DNA of 64,000 bases. It comes from CAYNEO01 sp964396245 (GTDB lineage: Bacteria; Zixibacteria; MSB-5A5; GN15; FEB-12). The number at the start of each line of letters is the position of its first letter. The first letter of the stretch is position 1. The position numbers were made by a program, and so were the translations under genes. The notes below the pieces were generated by a model, which had not been told where the DNA came from, did not search any database, and saw only the letters and a program-made list of their open reading frames with translations. Positions 1-11,790 of the stretch are shown here, piece by piece. The stretch is from NCBI GenBank assembly GCA_964396245.1, contig CAYNEO010000009.1, forward strand, positions 28,683 to 92,682, read 5' to 3'.

Positions 1-423
1 CTCGGAGGTCAGGTTGTTGTCATAGAGGTGCTGCTGACGCTGGTACTCTTCCTTGGCCTGGTCCAGTGTCGACTGGGCGCCGTCGAGCCGGGCACTGATT
101 TCATTCACGGCATAACGGGCCTGATCGGCGTCTGACTGGGCCTGGACGGTGTCGAGCACGATCAAGAGATCGCCCGCTTTTACGCGGTCACCCTCACGCA
201 CACGAAGGTCGATAATTTCCGCGGTCACCTCGGCTGTGATGTTGACCTTGGTTTTCGGCTGAATCCTCCCGGAGGCCGAGACCTCTTCGACCAGACTTCT
301 GTTTGCAACGGTATCGGCGTATACTTCCATGCCGGATGTCGTGTCGCTCTTGATTGCGAAGTACACCAGAAGGAGTACTACGACAGCGATACCGGAAAAT
401 ATAAGTACCTTTTTTCGATTCAT
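1..423 (-). CDS. HlyD-family (RND-type) periplasmic adaptor, 3' end outside window
   Basis: The visible 141 codons are the N-terminal part of a membrane fusion protein that links an inner-membrane exporter to a TolC channel. Translation begins MNRKKVLIFSGIAVVVLLLVY, a single membrane anchor. The biotinyl-lipoyl-like strand region follows (SASGRIQPKTKVNITAEVTAEI, then REGDRVKAGDLLIVLDT), and then the start of the coiled-coil hairpin (YAVNEISARLDGAQSTLDQAKEEYQRQQHLYD). The start ATG lies 27 bases after the stop of the TolC-like gene, so the two are probably co-transcribed, with the transporter subunits beyond the window edge. The substrate cannot be told. Family assignment is firm; the gene is truncated only by the window. 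Confidence 0.9.
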   Translation of the reverse strand, partial: MNRKKVLIFSGIAVVVLLLVYFAIKSDTTSGMEVYADTVANRSLVEEVSASGRIQPKTKVNITAEVTAEIIDLRVREGDRVKAGDLLIVLDTVQAQSDADQARYAVNEISARLDGAQSTLDQAKEEYQRQQHLYDNNLTSE

Positions 424-450
424 CGTACGTTTCGCCTTTTATCCATTATA

Positions 451-1839
451 CTACATCTTTCCCATAGCGTTTTCGAGTTTGGCGATGGCGAGATTCAGGT
501 CAAAATCGGCCTGGATGAGCTGGACCTGGGCCTGCTTCAGCGACACCTGTGCGTCGAGCAGATCCAGGATAGTCGCGGCGCCAAGGTTGTATTTTTCCTG
601 CGTGATTTTCATATCTTCCTGCGCGGCATCCACATTTTCCTGGGAAACCGACTTTTTTTCCTTAAGCTGCTCGATATCCAGGTAGGCGGTCTTGATGTTG
701 GCCACCGTGAGATTGCGGGTATCTGAAAAACCTGCCCGGGCGTTGTTCCTGAAAACGCTGGCCTGAGTGATATTTTGTTGACGGAGAAAGCCGTCGAAGA
801 TATTCCAATTGACAGAAAATCCGTATGACAGTGACTTGCTCGAGTAGTCAATAGTGTAGGGAAAACTCTGAGTCCCGCTGGATTTGCTGTAGCTGCCTGA
901 CAGCGACAGGGTTGGGAGATAGCTTGCCCTGGCCGACCGGACGCCGTTGACGGCCTGCGACAGCGTTTGCTCACTGGACAGCAGGGTCGGATTGTGATCC
1001 ATGCCGAACTTGATGGCATCATCGAGCGTGCCTTCGTAGGCGCGAACGGTATACTCCGACGAAAACTCGTGCTCCTGCTTTGGATCAAGCCCGATGGTGT
1101 AGGCAAGATTGGCCTTGGCGTTAGTCACTCCATTCTGAGCTGTCAGGAGGCTCAACCGGTCGTTACCGTATAGGACTTTCTGCTTGAGCACGTCCGACAA
1201 CGATGCCGAGCCGAGGTCAAAGCGCGATTGAATGAGTTTCAACTGCTCTTCGGATCGCTTGACGGCATCTTCCTGAACGGCCACATTCTGAACCGTTGCC
1301 AGGTATGCGTAATAGGAGGTCTTGACGCTGTAGATGAGATCCTGCTCCGATGCCAGTACATCGAGCTTTGCGGACGAATGGGCCGCGCTCGCGGAGGCGT
1401 AGTCAAAAATGTTGGAGAAATCGACCAGTGTCATATACGCGCTTATTCCAAGGGTCTTGCGCGGGCCGTTGGTCTGCTCGGTGATTTCCTGGATTCCGGT
1501 CGGCACCTGGCGGGCGTCGACAGCGGTCTGACCATTCACGACAATTGTGTCCAGAACGGTCTCATACCCTGTGGCCTGCTGGTTTGGCGGTGTAATGTCG
1601 GTCTCTTTTCCCTTTGACCAGGAATACGAGGCCGAAATCCGTGGCAGAAAGGCACCGAGCGCGGAACGCTGGCCGGCGTAGGCGGTCTGTTCCGAGCCGC
1701 GCGCCTGAATAATGGAGGCGCGTTTCTGCAGCGCCAACTCAATACAGTCATCGAGCGTCAATACCGCGGCCCTGACCTGCGTTCCGGCCATGGCCAATAC
1801 GAACGTGACTAAGAGGATCGTGCCAGTTACTCTTCGCAT
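451..1839 (-). CDS. TolC-family outer membrane efflux protein
   Basis: This 462-residue protein is an outer membrane channel subunit of a tripartite efflux or type I secretion system. It starts with a signal peptide (MRRVTGTILLVTFVLAMAGTQVRA) followed by the usual family opening LTLDDCIELALQKRASIIQARG. Two repeated halves each carry the long helical hairpins of the family, for example SVKTSYYAYLATVQNVAVQE and later ANIKTAYLDIEQLKEKKSVS. The length matches the family (about 420-490). An AAGGAG ribosome site precedes the ATG by eight bases. It sits between a YIP1 membrane protein and an HlyD-type adaptor in one minus-strand operon, which supports an export role. The cargo is unknown. Confidence 0.93.
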   Translation of the reverse strand: MRRVTGTILLVTFVLAMAGTQVRAAVLTLDDCIELALQKRASIIQARGSEQTAYAGQRSALGAFLPRISASYSWSKGKETDITPPNQQATGYETVLDTIVVNGQTAVDARQVPTGIQEITEQTNGPRKTLGISAYMTLVDFSNIFDYASASAAHSSAKLDVLASEQDLIYSVKTSYYAYLATVQNVAVQEDAVKRSEEQLKLIQSRFDLGSASLSDVLKQKVLYGNDRLSLLTAQNGVTNAKANLAYTIGLDPKQEHEFSSEYTVRAYEGTLDDAIKFGMDHNPTLLSSEQTLSQAVNGVRSARASYLPTLSLSGSYSKSSGTQSFPYTIDYSSKSLSYGFSVNWNIFDGFLRQQNITQASVFRNNARAGFSDTRNLTVANIKTAYLDIEQLKEKKSVSQENVDAAQEDMKITQEKYNLGAATILDLLDAQVSLKQAQVQLIQADFDLNLAIAKLENAMGKM

Positions 1840-1859
1840 GTATCAGTCTCCTTAAGAAG

Positions 1860-2579
1860 CTACTGCATTGCTATACCTATCAGGCTGGTCGCCAGTTGCA
1901 GGGCGGCGAGCAACCCTACCGATAGGACAGACAAAAGAAATCCTTTGTTGCGGGAAAAGCCATAAATAATAGACAACCCAATACCGACCACGATTAATTC
2001 CCAGATGAGGAAAACGTTAATTTTCGATAGAATCAAATAGAGAACGTTTGTCGGGCTCGGGTTGGGCACGAGCACTCCCAGCGAAAGCGATACCAGCACA
2101 GTCTTCTTGTACAGCATCAAGGGAACCTGGACCAGAAAGCCTGCGGCGTAGATAATCTCACCATATAAAATGACCGACAGCAACTGCTTGAATCGGGCAT
2201 TGCCGGCCATGATAAAGTTACCCCAAAACGCCGCAAAAGCCGATTCCACCAGCGGCGCCAGGAGAAACAGGAAGGTTGGGATCGCGAAGGCAAACAGCTC
2301 CAGCATCTGCCTCGACGGCATTTGCGGTGGTGCCGCCTCGCGCGCGCGTGCGGCCTGTAGCTGCATATCGATCGACAACCCCTTCAGAAGATAGAATCCG
2401 ACTGCCATCAGGAGACCGAAGACAATGTATGGGACGAGAATTTTCGGCTGTGACTTCAGCCGATTGAAGAAGGCCGTCGGAGCGAAAAACACTTCGTACA
2501 GCCCCTTGCCTGATATTCCGGTTTCTGTTGGCTCAGACATGGGAATAGACTCAACCGGAAACTGATCTGTCTCTGCCAT
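1860..2579 (-). CDS. YIP1-family integral membrane protein
   Basis: This is a membrane protein of 239 residues with about five hydrophobic segments, starting at PKILVPYIVFGLLMAVGFYLL and ending with a pair near the C-terminus (LIVVGIGLSIIYGF and LLSVLSVGLLAALQLATSLIG). The arrangement, with an amphipathic N-terminal stretch (LYEVFFAPTAFFNRLKSQP) before the first segment, is typical of bacterial YIP1-domain proteins. I chose the ATG at 2579 rather than the GTG one codon upstream because a GAGGAG ribosome site stands six bases before it. It is the first gene of the efflux operon. Bacterial YIP1 proteins have no settled biochemical role. Confidence 0.75.
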   Translation of the reverse strand: MAETDQFPVESIPMSEPTETGISGKGLYEVFFAPTAFFNRLKSQPKILVPYIVFGLLMAVGFYLLKGLSIDMQLQAARAREAAPPQMPSRQMLELFAFAIPTFLFLLAPLVESAFAAFWGNFIMAGNARFKQLLSVILYGEIIYAAGFLVQVPLMLYKKTVLVSLSLGVLVPNPSPTNVLYLILSKINVFLIWELIVVGIGLSIIYGFSRNKGFLLSVLSVGLLAALQLATSLIGIAMQ

Positions 2580-2698
2580 CACCTACTCCTCAAGATATTA
2601 GTATGGTTACAGTTAACGTAGACAGTTGCGAAAAGTTTCATCTCGCTTCGCCTGCAGACAATTACTAACAAAACCGGCGGATATTCAAGGGGTCCGGC

Positions 2699-2729
2699 AA
2701 AAAAAACGGGCCGGCCAGAAGCCGACCCG
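2699..2729 (-). terminator. Rho-independent terminator of hppA
   Basis: On the minus strand a stem CGGGTCGGC / GCCGGCCCG with a five-base loop is followed by a run of eight T. It lies 27 bases past the hppA stop codon. Confidence 0.85.
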
Positions 2730-2755
2730 CCGAAATATCAATTTAGAGCGTCGAA

Positions 2756-4777
2756 CTACGGATGGAACATGGCCGCGCCGACAACCAGCGAAACGATGGC
2801 CATGAGCTTGATGAGAATATTCATCGATGGTCCGGAAGTATCTTTGAACGGGTCGCCGACAGTGTCACCGACCACCGCTGCCTTGTGGGCAGCGGAGCCC
2901 TTACCACCGTGTGCGCCGGCCTCAATATGCTTCTTGGCATTATCCCAGGCGCCGCCGGCGTTGGCCATCATGAGGGCGAGCATCACACCCGACATCGTGG
3001 AGCCGGCCAGCATGCCGCCGAGTCCTTTGGCCCCGAGTATGGAACCGATAACAATCGGTGCGGCGATAGCGGTCACACCGGGAGCCACCATCTGCTTGAG
3101 GGCGCCGCGCGTCGCGATATCAACACAGCGGCCGGTATCGGGTTTAGCCTTACCTTCCATGAGCCCCGTGATTTCGCGGAACTGACGCCGCACTTCATCG
3201 ACCATCTGTGCGGCGGCTTTACCAACCGCCGTCATGGTCAATGCGGCAATGAAGAACGGGAGAACGCCGCCGATGAAGAAGCCGATGATAACGTTGACTT
3301 CGAGAATATTGATCATCTCCAGACCGACAGCGGAGGCATAAGCCGAAAACAGGGCCAGAGCGGTGAGAGCGGCCGAACCAATTGCGAAGCCCTTACCGAT
3401 GGCCGCCGTGGTATTGCCGAGGGCGTCGAGCCGGTCAGTGATAGAGCGGACTTCCGGTCCAAGGCCGGCCATTTCGGAAATACCGCCGGCATTATCAGCA
3501 ATCGGACCGTAGGCGTCGACCGACATGGTCACGCCGATCGTCGCCAGCATACCGACACCGGCAATACCGATACCGTAAAGGCCGGAGAACCAGAAGCCGG
3601 TCCAGATAGCCACACAGATCACGATAATCGGGAAAAGAACCGATTCCATCCCCACGGCCAGGCCGTGAATGATGTTGGTCGCGGCGCCGGTGTTGGAAGC
3701 GTTGGCTATTCGGCGGATAGGTGCGGCCGCTGTATAGTATTCTGTTAATAGCCCAAGTATGATTCCGGCCAGGTTACCCCCGAGAATAGCCCAGAATATG
3801 TTGCCGTTCAGTCCAAGGGTATCGATGATAATCCAGGATGCCAGGAGCATGATGACCGCACCCACGTAGGTCACCAGACGCAGTGTGGCGGCCGGGTTCA
3901 TTTTCGCAAAGAGGTGAACCGAGACCACGCCAAGCATTGAGGCCAGGGCCCCGAACGCCACAATCAGCAGAGGCAACAGCATGTAGTCCTGACGCACGGC
4001 ATCACTGACCATCGGGCCTGCGAGTCCGAGATTGGCGGCGGTGGCGGTAGCACCGATAGCGATCGTTGCGATCACCGAGCCGACATAGGACTCGAACAGG
4101 TCGGCCCCCATGCCGGCGGTATCGCCGACGTTATCACCGACATTGTCGGCTATGACAGCCGGGTTGCGAGGGTCGTCCTCTGGAATACCGGCTTCCACCT
4201 TACCCACCAGATCGGCCCCGACATCGGCGGCCTTGGTATAAATGCCGCCGCCGACACGGGCAAAGAGGGCGATTGACGATGCCCCCATGGCGAAGCCGTT
4301 GATAACGGCCGAGTGAGCCGGATTGTCACCGAAGAAGTAGAAAACGACTCCGACTCCGATCAAGCCAAGTGAGGCTACGGACATACCCATAACCGCGCCG
4401 CCGGAGAAGGCAATCGAGAGGGCTTTGGGTTGTCCTTTTGATTTAGCGGCGGCAGTAGTGCGAACGTTGGCCCGGGTGGCCGCCTGCATACCGATGAAAC
4501 CGGCCAGCATCGAGCAGGCTGCTCCACCAAGGAAGGCGAAGCCGGTTTGAATACGAATCCGCCACGCGAGTAAGAGAAAAACAATGACGACGAATATGAC
4601 GAGAATGCTATACTCGCGTCTCAAAAACACCATGGCGCCGTGATGAATAGTATCTGCGATTTCTTTCATCAGGTCGGTGCCGGCCGGTTGCCGCCTAATC
4701 CACGCAAAGAGGATCAAGGCAAAAATCAAGCCGAGCAGACCTATCAAGGCTGACACGAGGCCCCAGTCCAGATCCAT
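2756..4777 (-). CDS. hppA: Membrane-bound ion-translocating pyrophosphatase (K+-dependent type)
   Basis: This 673-residue polytopic protein hydrolyses pyrophosphate and pumps H+ and/or Na+ across the inner membrane. Hallmark motifs are intact: the segment GGIYTKAADVGADLVGKVE, the aspartate-rich DNVGDNVGDTAGMGADLFESY, and the C-terminal DTVGDPFKDTSGPSMNILIK. The potassium-site motif reads GNTTAAIGKG with alanine at residue 458, where potassium-independent enzymes have lysine, so it belongs to the K+-dependent class. Glutamate 229 sits in FESY, the position described for Na+-transporting members, whereas many H+-only enzymes have it one helical turn away. ATG is preceded by AGGAG. Na+ transport is inference; family identity is certain. 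Confidence 0.96.
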   Translation of the reverse strand: MDLDWGLVSALIGLLGLIFALILFAWIRRQPAGTDLMKEIADTIHHGAMVFLRREYSILVIFVVIVFLLLAWRIRIQTGFAFLGGAACSMLAGFIGMQAATRANVRTTAAAKSKGQPKALSIAFSGGAVMGMSVASLGLIGVGVVFYFFGDNPAHSAVINGFAMGASSIALFARVGGGIYTKAADVGADLVGKVEAGIPEDDPRNPAVIADNVGDNVGDTAGMGADLFESYVGSVIATIAIGATATAANLGLAGPMVSDAVRQDYMLLPLLIVAFGALASMLGVVSVHLFAKMNPAATLRLVTYVGAVIMLLASWIIIDTLGLNGNIFWAILGGNLAGIILGLLTEYYTAAAPIRRIANASNTGAATNIIHGLAVGMESVLFPIIVICVAIWTGFWFSGLYGIGIAGVGMLATIGVTMSVDAYGPIADNAGGISEMAGLGPEVRSITDRLDALGNTTAAIGKGFAIGSAALTALALFSAYASAVGLEMINILEVNVIIGFFIGGVLPFFIAALTMTAVGKAAAQMVDEVRRQFREITGLMEGKAKPDTGRCVDIATRGALKQMVAPGVTAIAAPIVIGSILGAKGLGGMLAGSTMSGVMLALMMANAGGAWDNAKKHIEAGAHGGKGSAAHKAAVVGDTVGDPFKDTSGPSMNILIKLMAIVSLVVGAAMFHP

Positions 4778-4921
4778 GAGATGCCACTCCTGTTAATGTT
4801 AGGATATTTACTCGATTACATGTCCTGTTTTCAAGGCATTTTGGCGAACAATATATTGGTGGATTGTTTGATTCGCAAGTGAAATTTGTCACTTTTTGCC
4901 GTGGATGACGTGGATATAAGA

Positions 4922-4940
4922 TACCCCGCCGAAGCGGGGC
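4922..4940 (-). terminator. Hairpin downstream of trxB, possible terminator
   Basis: A compact CCCCGC-CGAA-GCGGGG hairpin lies 36 bases past the trxB stop codon. The minus-strand tail is only moderately T-rich, so termination strength is uncertain. Confidence 0.5.
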
Positions 4941-4975
4941 ATGTTACTGTGATTCAATACATAAGGGGTGTGGAT

Positions 4976-5929
4976 TTACACTCTGTGGGCGTGGATATCC
5001 TCGAGTCGTTCTATGTATTTCTCTGCTGCTACCGCCGCCGTCGTGCCATCGCCGACAGCATTAGTCACCTGTCGCACGAGCTGTGAACGAACGTCACCGC
5101 ACGCAAAGATACCCTCAATCGATGTCTGCATCTTGTAGTCGGTTACGATATAGCCGCCCTCATCCTTTTTAATTTCTTCGCGGACGACATTCGAGTTGGG
5201 GCGGAAACCAATGTAGACGAAGATCGCCCCGACTTCGAGTTTGGTCCGGTCGTTGGTCTTTACGTTCAGAAGTGAGAGGTCGGTCACCTGCTTGCCGTCA
5301 CCGTTTATCGAGGTCACGATGGTGTCCCAGATGAACTCCATTTTGGGGTTATCGAAAGCACGTTCCTGAATGATCTTCTGGGCGCGGAGCTTATCACGGC
5401 GGTGAATCAGGATGACCCTGGAGGCAAATTTCGTAAGGAATGCGCCTTCCTCGACGGCGGCATCGCCGCCGCCAACGACAGCAATCACCCTGTTTTTAAA
5501 AAAGGCGCCGTCACATATGGCGCAATATGAAACGCCCTTGCCGGAATATTCTTTTTCGCCCGGAACGTTGAGAAAGACAGGTGAGCCGCCGGTAGACAGG
5601 ATGACGGTCTTGCCTCGGTAGATGTTTCCGGACGCGCAGCGAGCCACCCGGTCTTCCCCGTCGCAGTACACTTCTTCCACTTCTTCCATTTCGATTTCCA
5701 GCCCGAACTTTTTGGCATGTTCCGTAAATTTCATGGCCAGTTCGGAACCCTGGATATGTTCGAAACCGATGTAGTCTTCCACGTCGCCGGTGATGGCTAT
5801 TTGTCCTCCCGGGAGATATTTCTCCAGGCAGACGGTCTTTCTGTTTGCCCGTGCGCCGTACAGGCCGGCGCAGAGGCCTCCCGGACCGCCCCCGACGATG
5901 ACGATGTCATATTCCTTTTCAGTAGCCAT
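4976..5929 (-). CDS. trxB: Thioredoxin reductase
   Basis: This 317-residue flavoprotein transfers electrons from NADPH to thioredoxin (or a thioredoxin-like protein) in the cytoplasm. The FAD-binding glycine motif VGGGPGGLCAGLYGAR is at residues 12-27. The redox-active pair C136-A-I-C139 is followed by DGAFF. The NADPH-binding motif VGGGDAAVEEG comes next. The C-terminal FAD motif GIFACGDVRSQLVRQ is also present. Length and domain order match the low-molecular-weight class. The ribosome site before the ATG is weak (GGGAA). cobO lies 163 bases upstream on the same strand; the pair has no obvious functional link. Confidence 0.95.
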   Translation of the reverse strand: MATEKEYDIVIVGGGPGGLCAGLYGARANRKTVCLEKYLPGGQIAITGDVEDYIGFEHIQGSELAMKFTEHAKKFGLEIEMEEVEEVYCDGEDRVARCASGNIYRGKTVILSTGGSPVFLNVPGEKEYSGKGVSYCAICDGAFFKNRVIAVVGGGDAAVEEGAFLTKFASRVILIHRRDKLRAQKIIQERAFDNPKMEFIWDTIVTSINGDGKQVTDLSLLNVKTNDRTKLEVGAIFVYIGFRPNSNVVREEIKKDEGGYIVTDYKMQTSIEGIFACGDVRSQLVRQVTNAVGDGTTAAVAAEKYIERLEDIHAHRV

Positions 5930-6092
5930 AGCAGATTCCCATGTTCCTGTCTATAGAGTCGAAATAATACTCACATTCAATCGCATTTTCGGCCGCCGGA
6001 AGCGTCCGTTCAGATGTCAACTGCCAGTATACAACGTTACCGTGACGAATCAAGCCCTTAGTCAAAAGACGCGAACAGGCGACCGCGGCGGG

Positions 6093-6632
6093 TCACCAGT
6101 CGATTCCTTTCTGAGCGAGGATACCTTTCTGATACGGGTGTTTGACTTCCACCATCTCGGTGACCAGGTCTCCTTCGTCGATGAGCCAGTCGGCCGCATT
6201 CCGGCCGGTGATAACGAGGTGTTGTTTCTCTCCGCGAGCCTGAAGGACCTGGCGGACATCTTCGTCACTCACGAGCCCGAGGTCGAGCGCAACGTTCAGT
6301 TCGTCCAGTATCACGAGCGGATACTCTCCGGACGAGATTTTTTCGACGGCGAGTTTGATGCCGTTTTTCGCTGCACGCCGGTGTTCCTCGATGTCTTTGG
6401 TGTCGTCGACGATACCGACAAATCCCTCGCCGATAACGTGCAGTTCCACGTTCGGTTCCAGACGCTTAATCCCTTTGAGCTCACCGTATTTCCAGCTGCC
6501 CTTCACAAACTGGATCAGGCAGATATTCCAATTGTAGCCAACCGCTCGAACACACATCCCCATGGCGGCCGTGGTTTTACCCTTCCCGTTGCCCGTATAT
6601 ACGACCAAAAGACCCTTGGTTTCTTCGTTCAT
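6093..6632 (-). CDS. cobO: Cob(I)yrinic acid a,c-diamide adenosyltransferase
   Basis: The enzyme moves the adenosyl group from ATP to Co(I) corrinoids to make the coenzyme form of B12. The 179-residue sequence has the P-loop YTGNGKGKTTAAMGMCVRA at residues 12-30, the IQFVKGSW segment, the acidic LVILDELNVALDLGL motif and the LVITGRNA segment, all typical of the CobO/CobA/BtuR family. The ATG follows an AAAGGA ribosome site. It is not next to other cobalamin genes. A BtuB-like receptor with a cobalamin riboswitch sits elsewhere in this window, so the cell probably salvages corrinoids. No riboswitch is visible upstream of cobO. Confidence 0.93.
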   Translation of the reverse strand: MNEETKGLLVVYTGNGKGKTTAAMGMCVRAVGYNWNICLIQFVKGSWKYGELKGIKRLEPNVELHVIGEGFVGIVDDTKDIEEHRRAAKNGIKLAVEKISSGEYPLVILDELNVALDLGLVSDEDVRQVLQARGEKQHLVITGRNAADWLIDEGDLVTEMVEVKHPYQKGILAQKGIDW

Positions 6633-6758
6633 AGAGCATCCTTTCGTGCGTTATGTGCCCACCGGATAGCAATTTACATCATTCCCAACACAATTGGAAG
6701 CATAAAGTTTCCCAAAAGGCCAGTTCGAGAAAAATTTCACAAAAATGATCGAATTTTA

Positions 6759-6787
6759 TTGACATAAAGGTCTATGTTGGGTATAAT
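6759..6787 (+). promoter_or_regulatory. Consensus sigma70-type promoter of the Rrf2 gene
   Basis: A perfect TTGACA (6759-6764) and a perfect TATAAT (6782-6787) are separated by 17 bases. Transcription would begin near 6794, giving a 60-base leader before the Rrf2 ATG. A short palindrome ACT-T-AGT (6809-6815) lies just downstream of the predicted start and could be part of an autoregulatory operator, but it matches no known Rrf2 site convincingly. Confidence 0.85.
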
Positions 6788-6853
6788 TCTGCCGGATATA
6801 AACTACCGACTTAGTGGCCTATTGAGGCACCAGGATTTGCAAGGAAGGGTGTT

Positions 6854-7285
6854 ATGCAATTTACCAAGGCCGAAGAATACGGGATGTTTGGGGTATTGTA
6901 TCTGGCTGACAAAGACCGCAATACGGTAACTCCGCTTTCAGAGATCTCGCAGGCTCAGGACATCCCCGAGAAGTTTCTGGCCAAGATATTCCAGTCGCTC
7001 TCGAAAGCGGGGATCATCCGGTCCCATCGCGGCGTCAGGGGCGGATTCACGCTGGCGAAAGACCCCGGGGAAATCTCGGTAAAGGAAGTTCTCGAGACGA
7101 TCCAGGGTCCCTACCATCTCATGAAATGCCTTCCTGATCCATCTGCCTGCACGAACGGGCGGAGTGATTTCTGTGCGTTGCGCGAAGTGCTCCTCATCGC
7201 GGAGAAGCAACTGGTCAGTGTTTTTGATGACTATTCAATCGCGACACTGGCTCGGTGGCAAAAGGAGAAAAGCCTGACGGTCTGA
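6854..7285 (+). CDS. Rrf2-family transcriptional regulator with cysteine triad
   Basis: This 143-residue DNA-binding protein has the Rrf2 winged helix-turn-helix (residues 1-80: KAEEYGMFGVLYLA, IPEKFLAKIFQSLSKAGIIRSHRGVRGGFTLAK). A cysteine cluster, C92-x6-C99-x7-C107, is in the place where IscR and NsrR bind an iron-sulfur cluster. The spacing is one residue longer than the C-x5-C-x7-C of IscR, so cluster binding is likely but not certain. The start codon follows AAGGAAGGG and a consensus promoter. No isc or suf genes are adjacent; dcd and the iron-sulfur enzyme gene nifJ follow on the same strand, so its target is open. Confidence 0.88.
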   Translation: MQFTKAEEYGMFGVLYLADKDRNTVTPLSEISQAQDIPEKFLAKIFQSLSKAGIIRSHRGVRGGFTLAKDPGEISVKEVLETIQGPYHLMKCLPDPSACTNGRSDFCALREVLLIAEKQLVSVFDDYSIATLARWQKEKSLTV

Positions 7286-7359
7286 TTTTCACCGCTCCAA
7301 TCCAGCGAAATATTCGGTTGCGTTCCGATTCGGAAGGTTTATCTTACGGGACTTGCCAC

Positions 7360-7380
7360 GTTGGCAGGAGTTCTGCCAAC
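7360..7380 (+). promoter_or_regulatory. Perfect hairpin directly before the dcd ribosome site
   Basis: GTTGGCAG and CTGCCAAC form an eight-base-pair stem with a five-base loop. It ends one base before the AGGAG ribosome site of dcd. It has no T-run, so it is more likely a translational control or mRNA-stability element than a terminator. A regulatory role is inference. Confidence 0.45.
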
Positions 7381-7396
7381 AGAGGAGATGGATGGA

Positions 7397-7951
7397 ATGG
7401 GTGTAAAACCAGATCGCTGGATTGTCGAGATGGCTCGAAATCACGAGATGATTCGGCCCTTTTCGGAAGGTCAGGTTCGAAACGGAATCAGTTACGGTCC
7501 TTCGTCGTACGGCTATGATATAAGTCTGTCCGATGAATTCAAGCTGTTCGACCCCTCGGCGACGGACATCATTGACCCCAGGGATCACACGCCGGAGATG
7601 TTTACGGATATCAAGGCGGAATCGGTGCTCATTCCCGCAAATTCCTATGCTCTCGGCCGTTCCCGGGAGTATTTCAAGATTCCCCGAAATATCATTGCCG
7701 TGTGTTTTGGCAAGTCGACCTATGCCCGTTCAGGATTGATAGTCAATGTCACCCCGTTCGAGCCGGAGTGGGAAGGATTTGCGACGATCTCCCTGTCGAA
7801 TACGGCCCCGGTGCCGGTTCGTGTATACGCCAATCAAGGCATAGCTCAACTTTTGTTTCTTGAAGCCAACGATCTTTGTGAAATCTCGTACAAGGATAGA
7901 CAAGGAAAGTACCAGGGTCAGAAGAAGATTACTCTGTCAAAATCGGATTGA
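7397..7951 (+). CDS. dcd: dCTP deaminase
   Basis: The enzyme deaminates dCTP to dUTP (possibly with dUTPase activity) in pyrimidine deoxynucleotide supply. I start it at the ATG at 7397 because a GAGGAG ribosome site ends nine bases upstream and because MGVKPDRWIVEMARNHEMI matches the usual N-terminus of this subgroup; ATGs at 7361 and 7388 are in frame but poorly placed. The 184-residue product carries GKSTYARSGLIVNVTPFEPEWEG, the nucleotide-binding and catalytic region of the trimeric dUTPase-like fold, and YANQGIAQLLF. Its neighbours are an Rrf2 regulator and nifJ, without an obvious pathway link. Confidence 0.92.
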   Translation: MGVKPDRWIVEMARNHEMIRPFSEGQVRNGISYGPSSYGYDISLSDEFKLFDPSATDIIDPRDHTPEMFTDIKAESVLIPANSYALGRSREYFKIPRNIIAVCFGKSTYARSGLIVNVTPFEPEWEGFATISLSNTAPVPVRVYANQGIAQLLFLEANDLCEISYKDRQGKYQGQKKITLSKSD

Positions 7952-8008
7952 ATCCGATGCGAGTAGAACACGTGTGTTTTTGCAATATAGTTTATCAGGA
8001 GTGATATC

Positions 8009-11632
<3,624 letters not shown>

Positions 11633-11659
11633 CTTATTACAATACAGATGCTTAACAAA

Positions 11660-11690
11660 GGTGGTCCGTCTTCCGACGGGCCGCCTTTTT
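11660..11690 (+). terminator. Rho-independent terminator of nifJ
   Basis: An 11-base-pair stem (GGTGGTCCGTC with GACGGGCCGCC, two G-T pairs) with a TTCC loop is followed by five T. It lies 27 bases after the nifJ stop. Confidence 0.88.
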
Positions 11691-11790
11691 GTTGCCGTTT
11701 CCGAGCCGGCGGGGATTGTCAAGAATACCCCGGATGATACCGATAGTATTGGTATGTAATCATCCGGTAAAGACAAACCCAGGAGGAAAC

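Noticed and set aside
2762..3748. 328-codon plus-strand open frame
   Set aside because: It is antisense to the well-conserved hppA gene and its translation is low in hydrophobic structure; a shadow frame.
5790..6767. 325-codon plus-strand open frame spanning trxB, the gap and cobO
   Set aside because: It is antisense to two recognised genes and has no ribosome site or recognisable domain.
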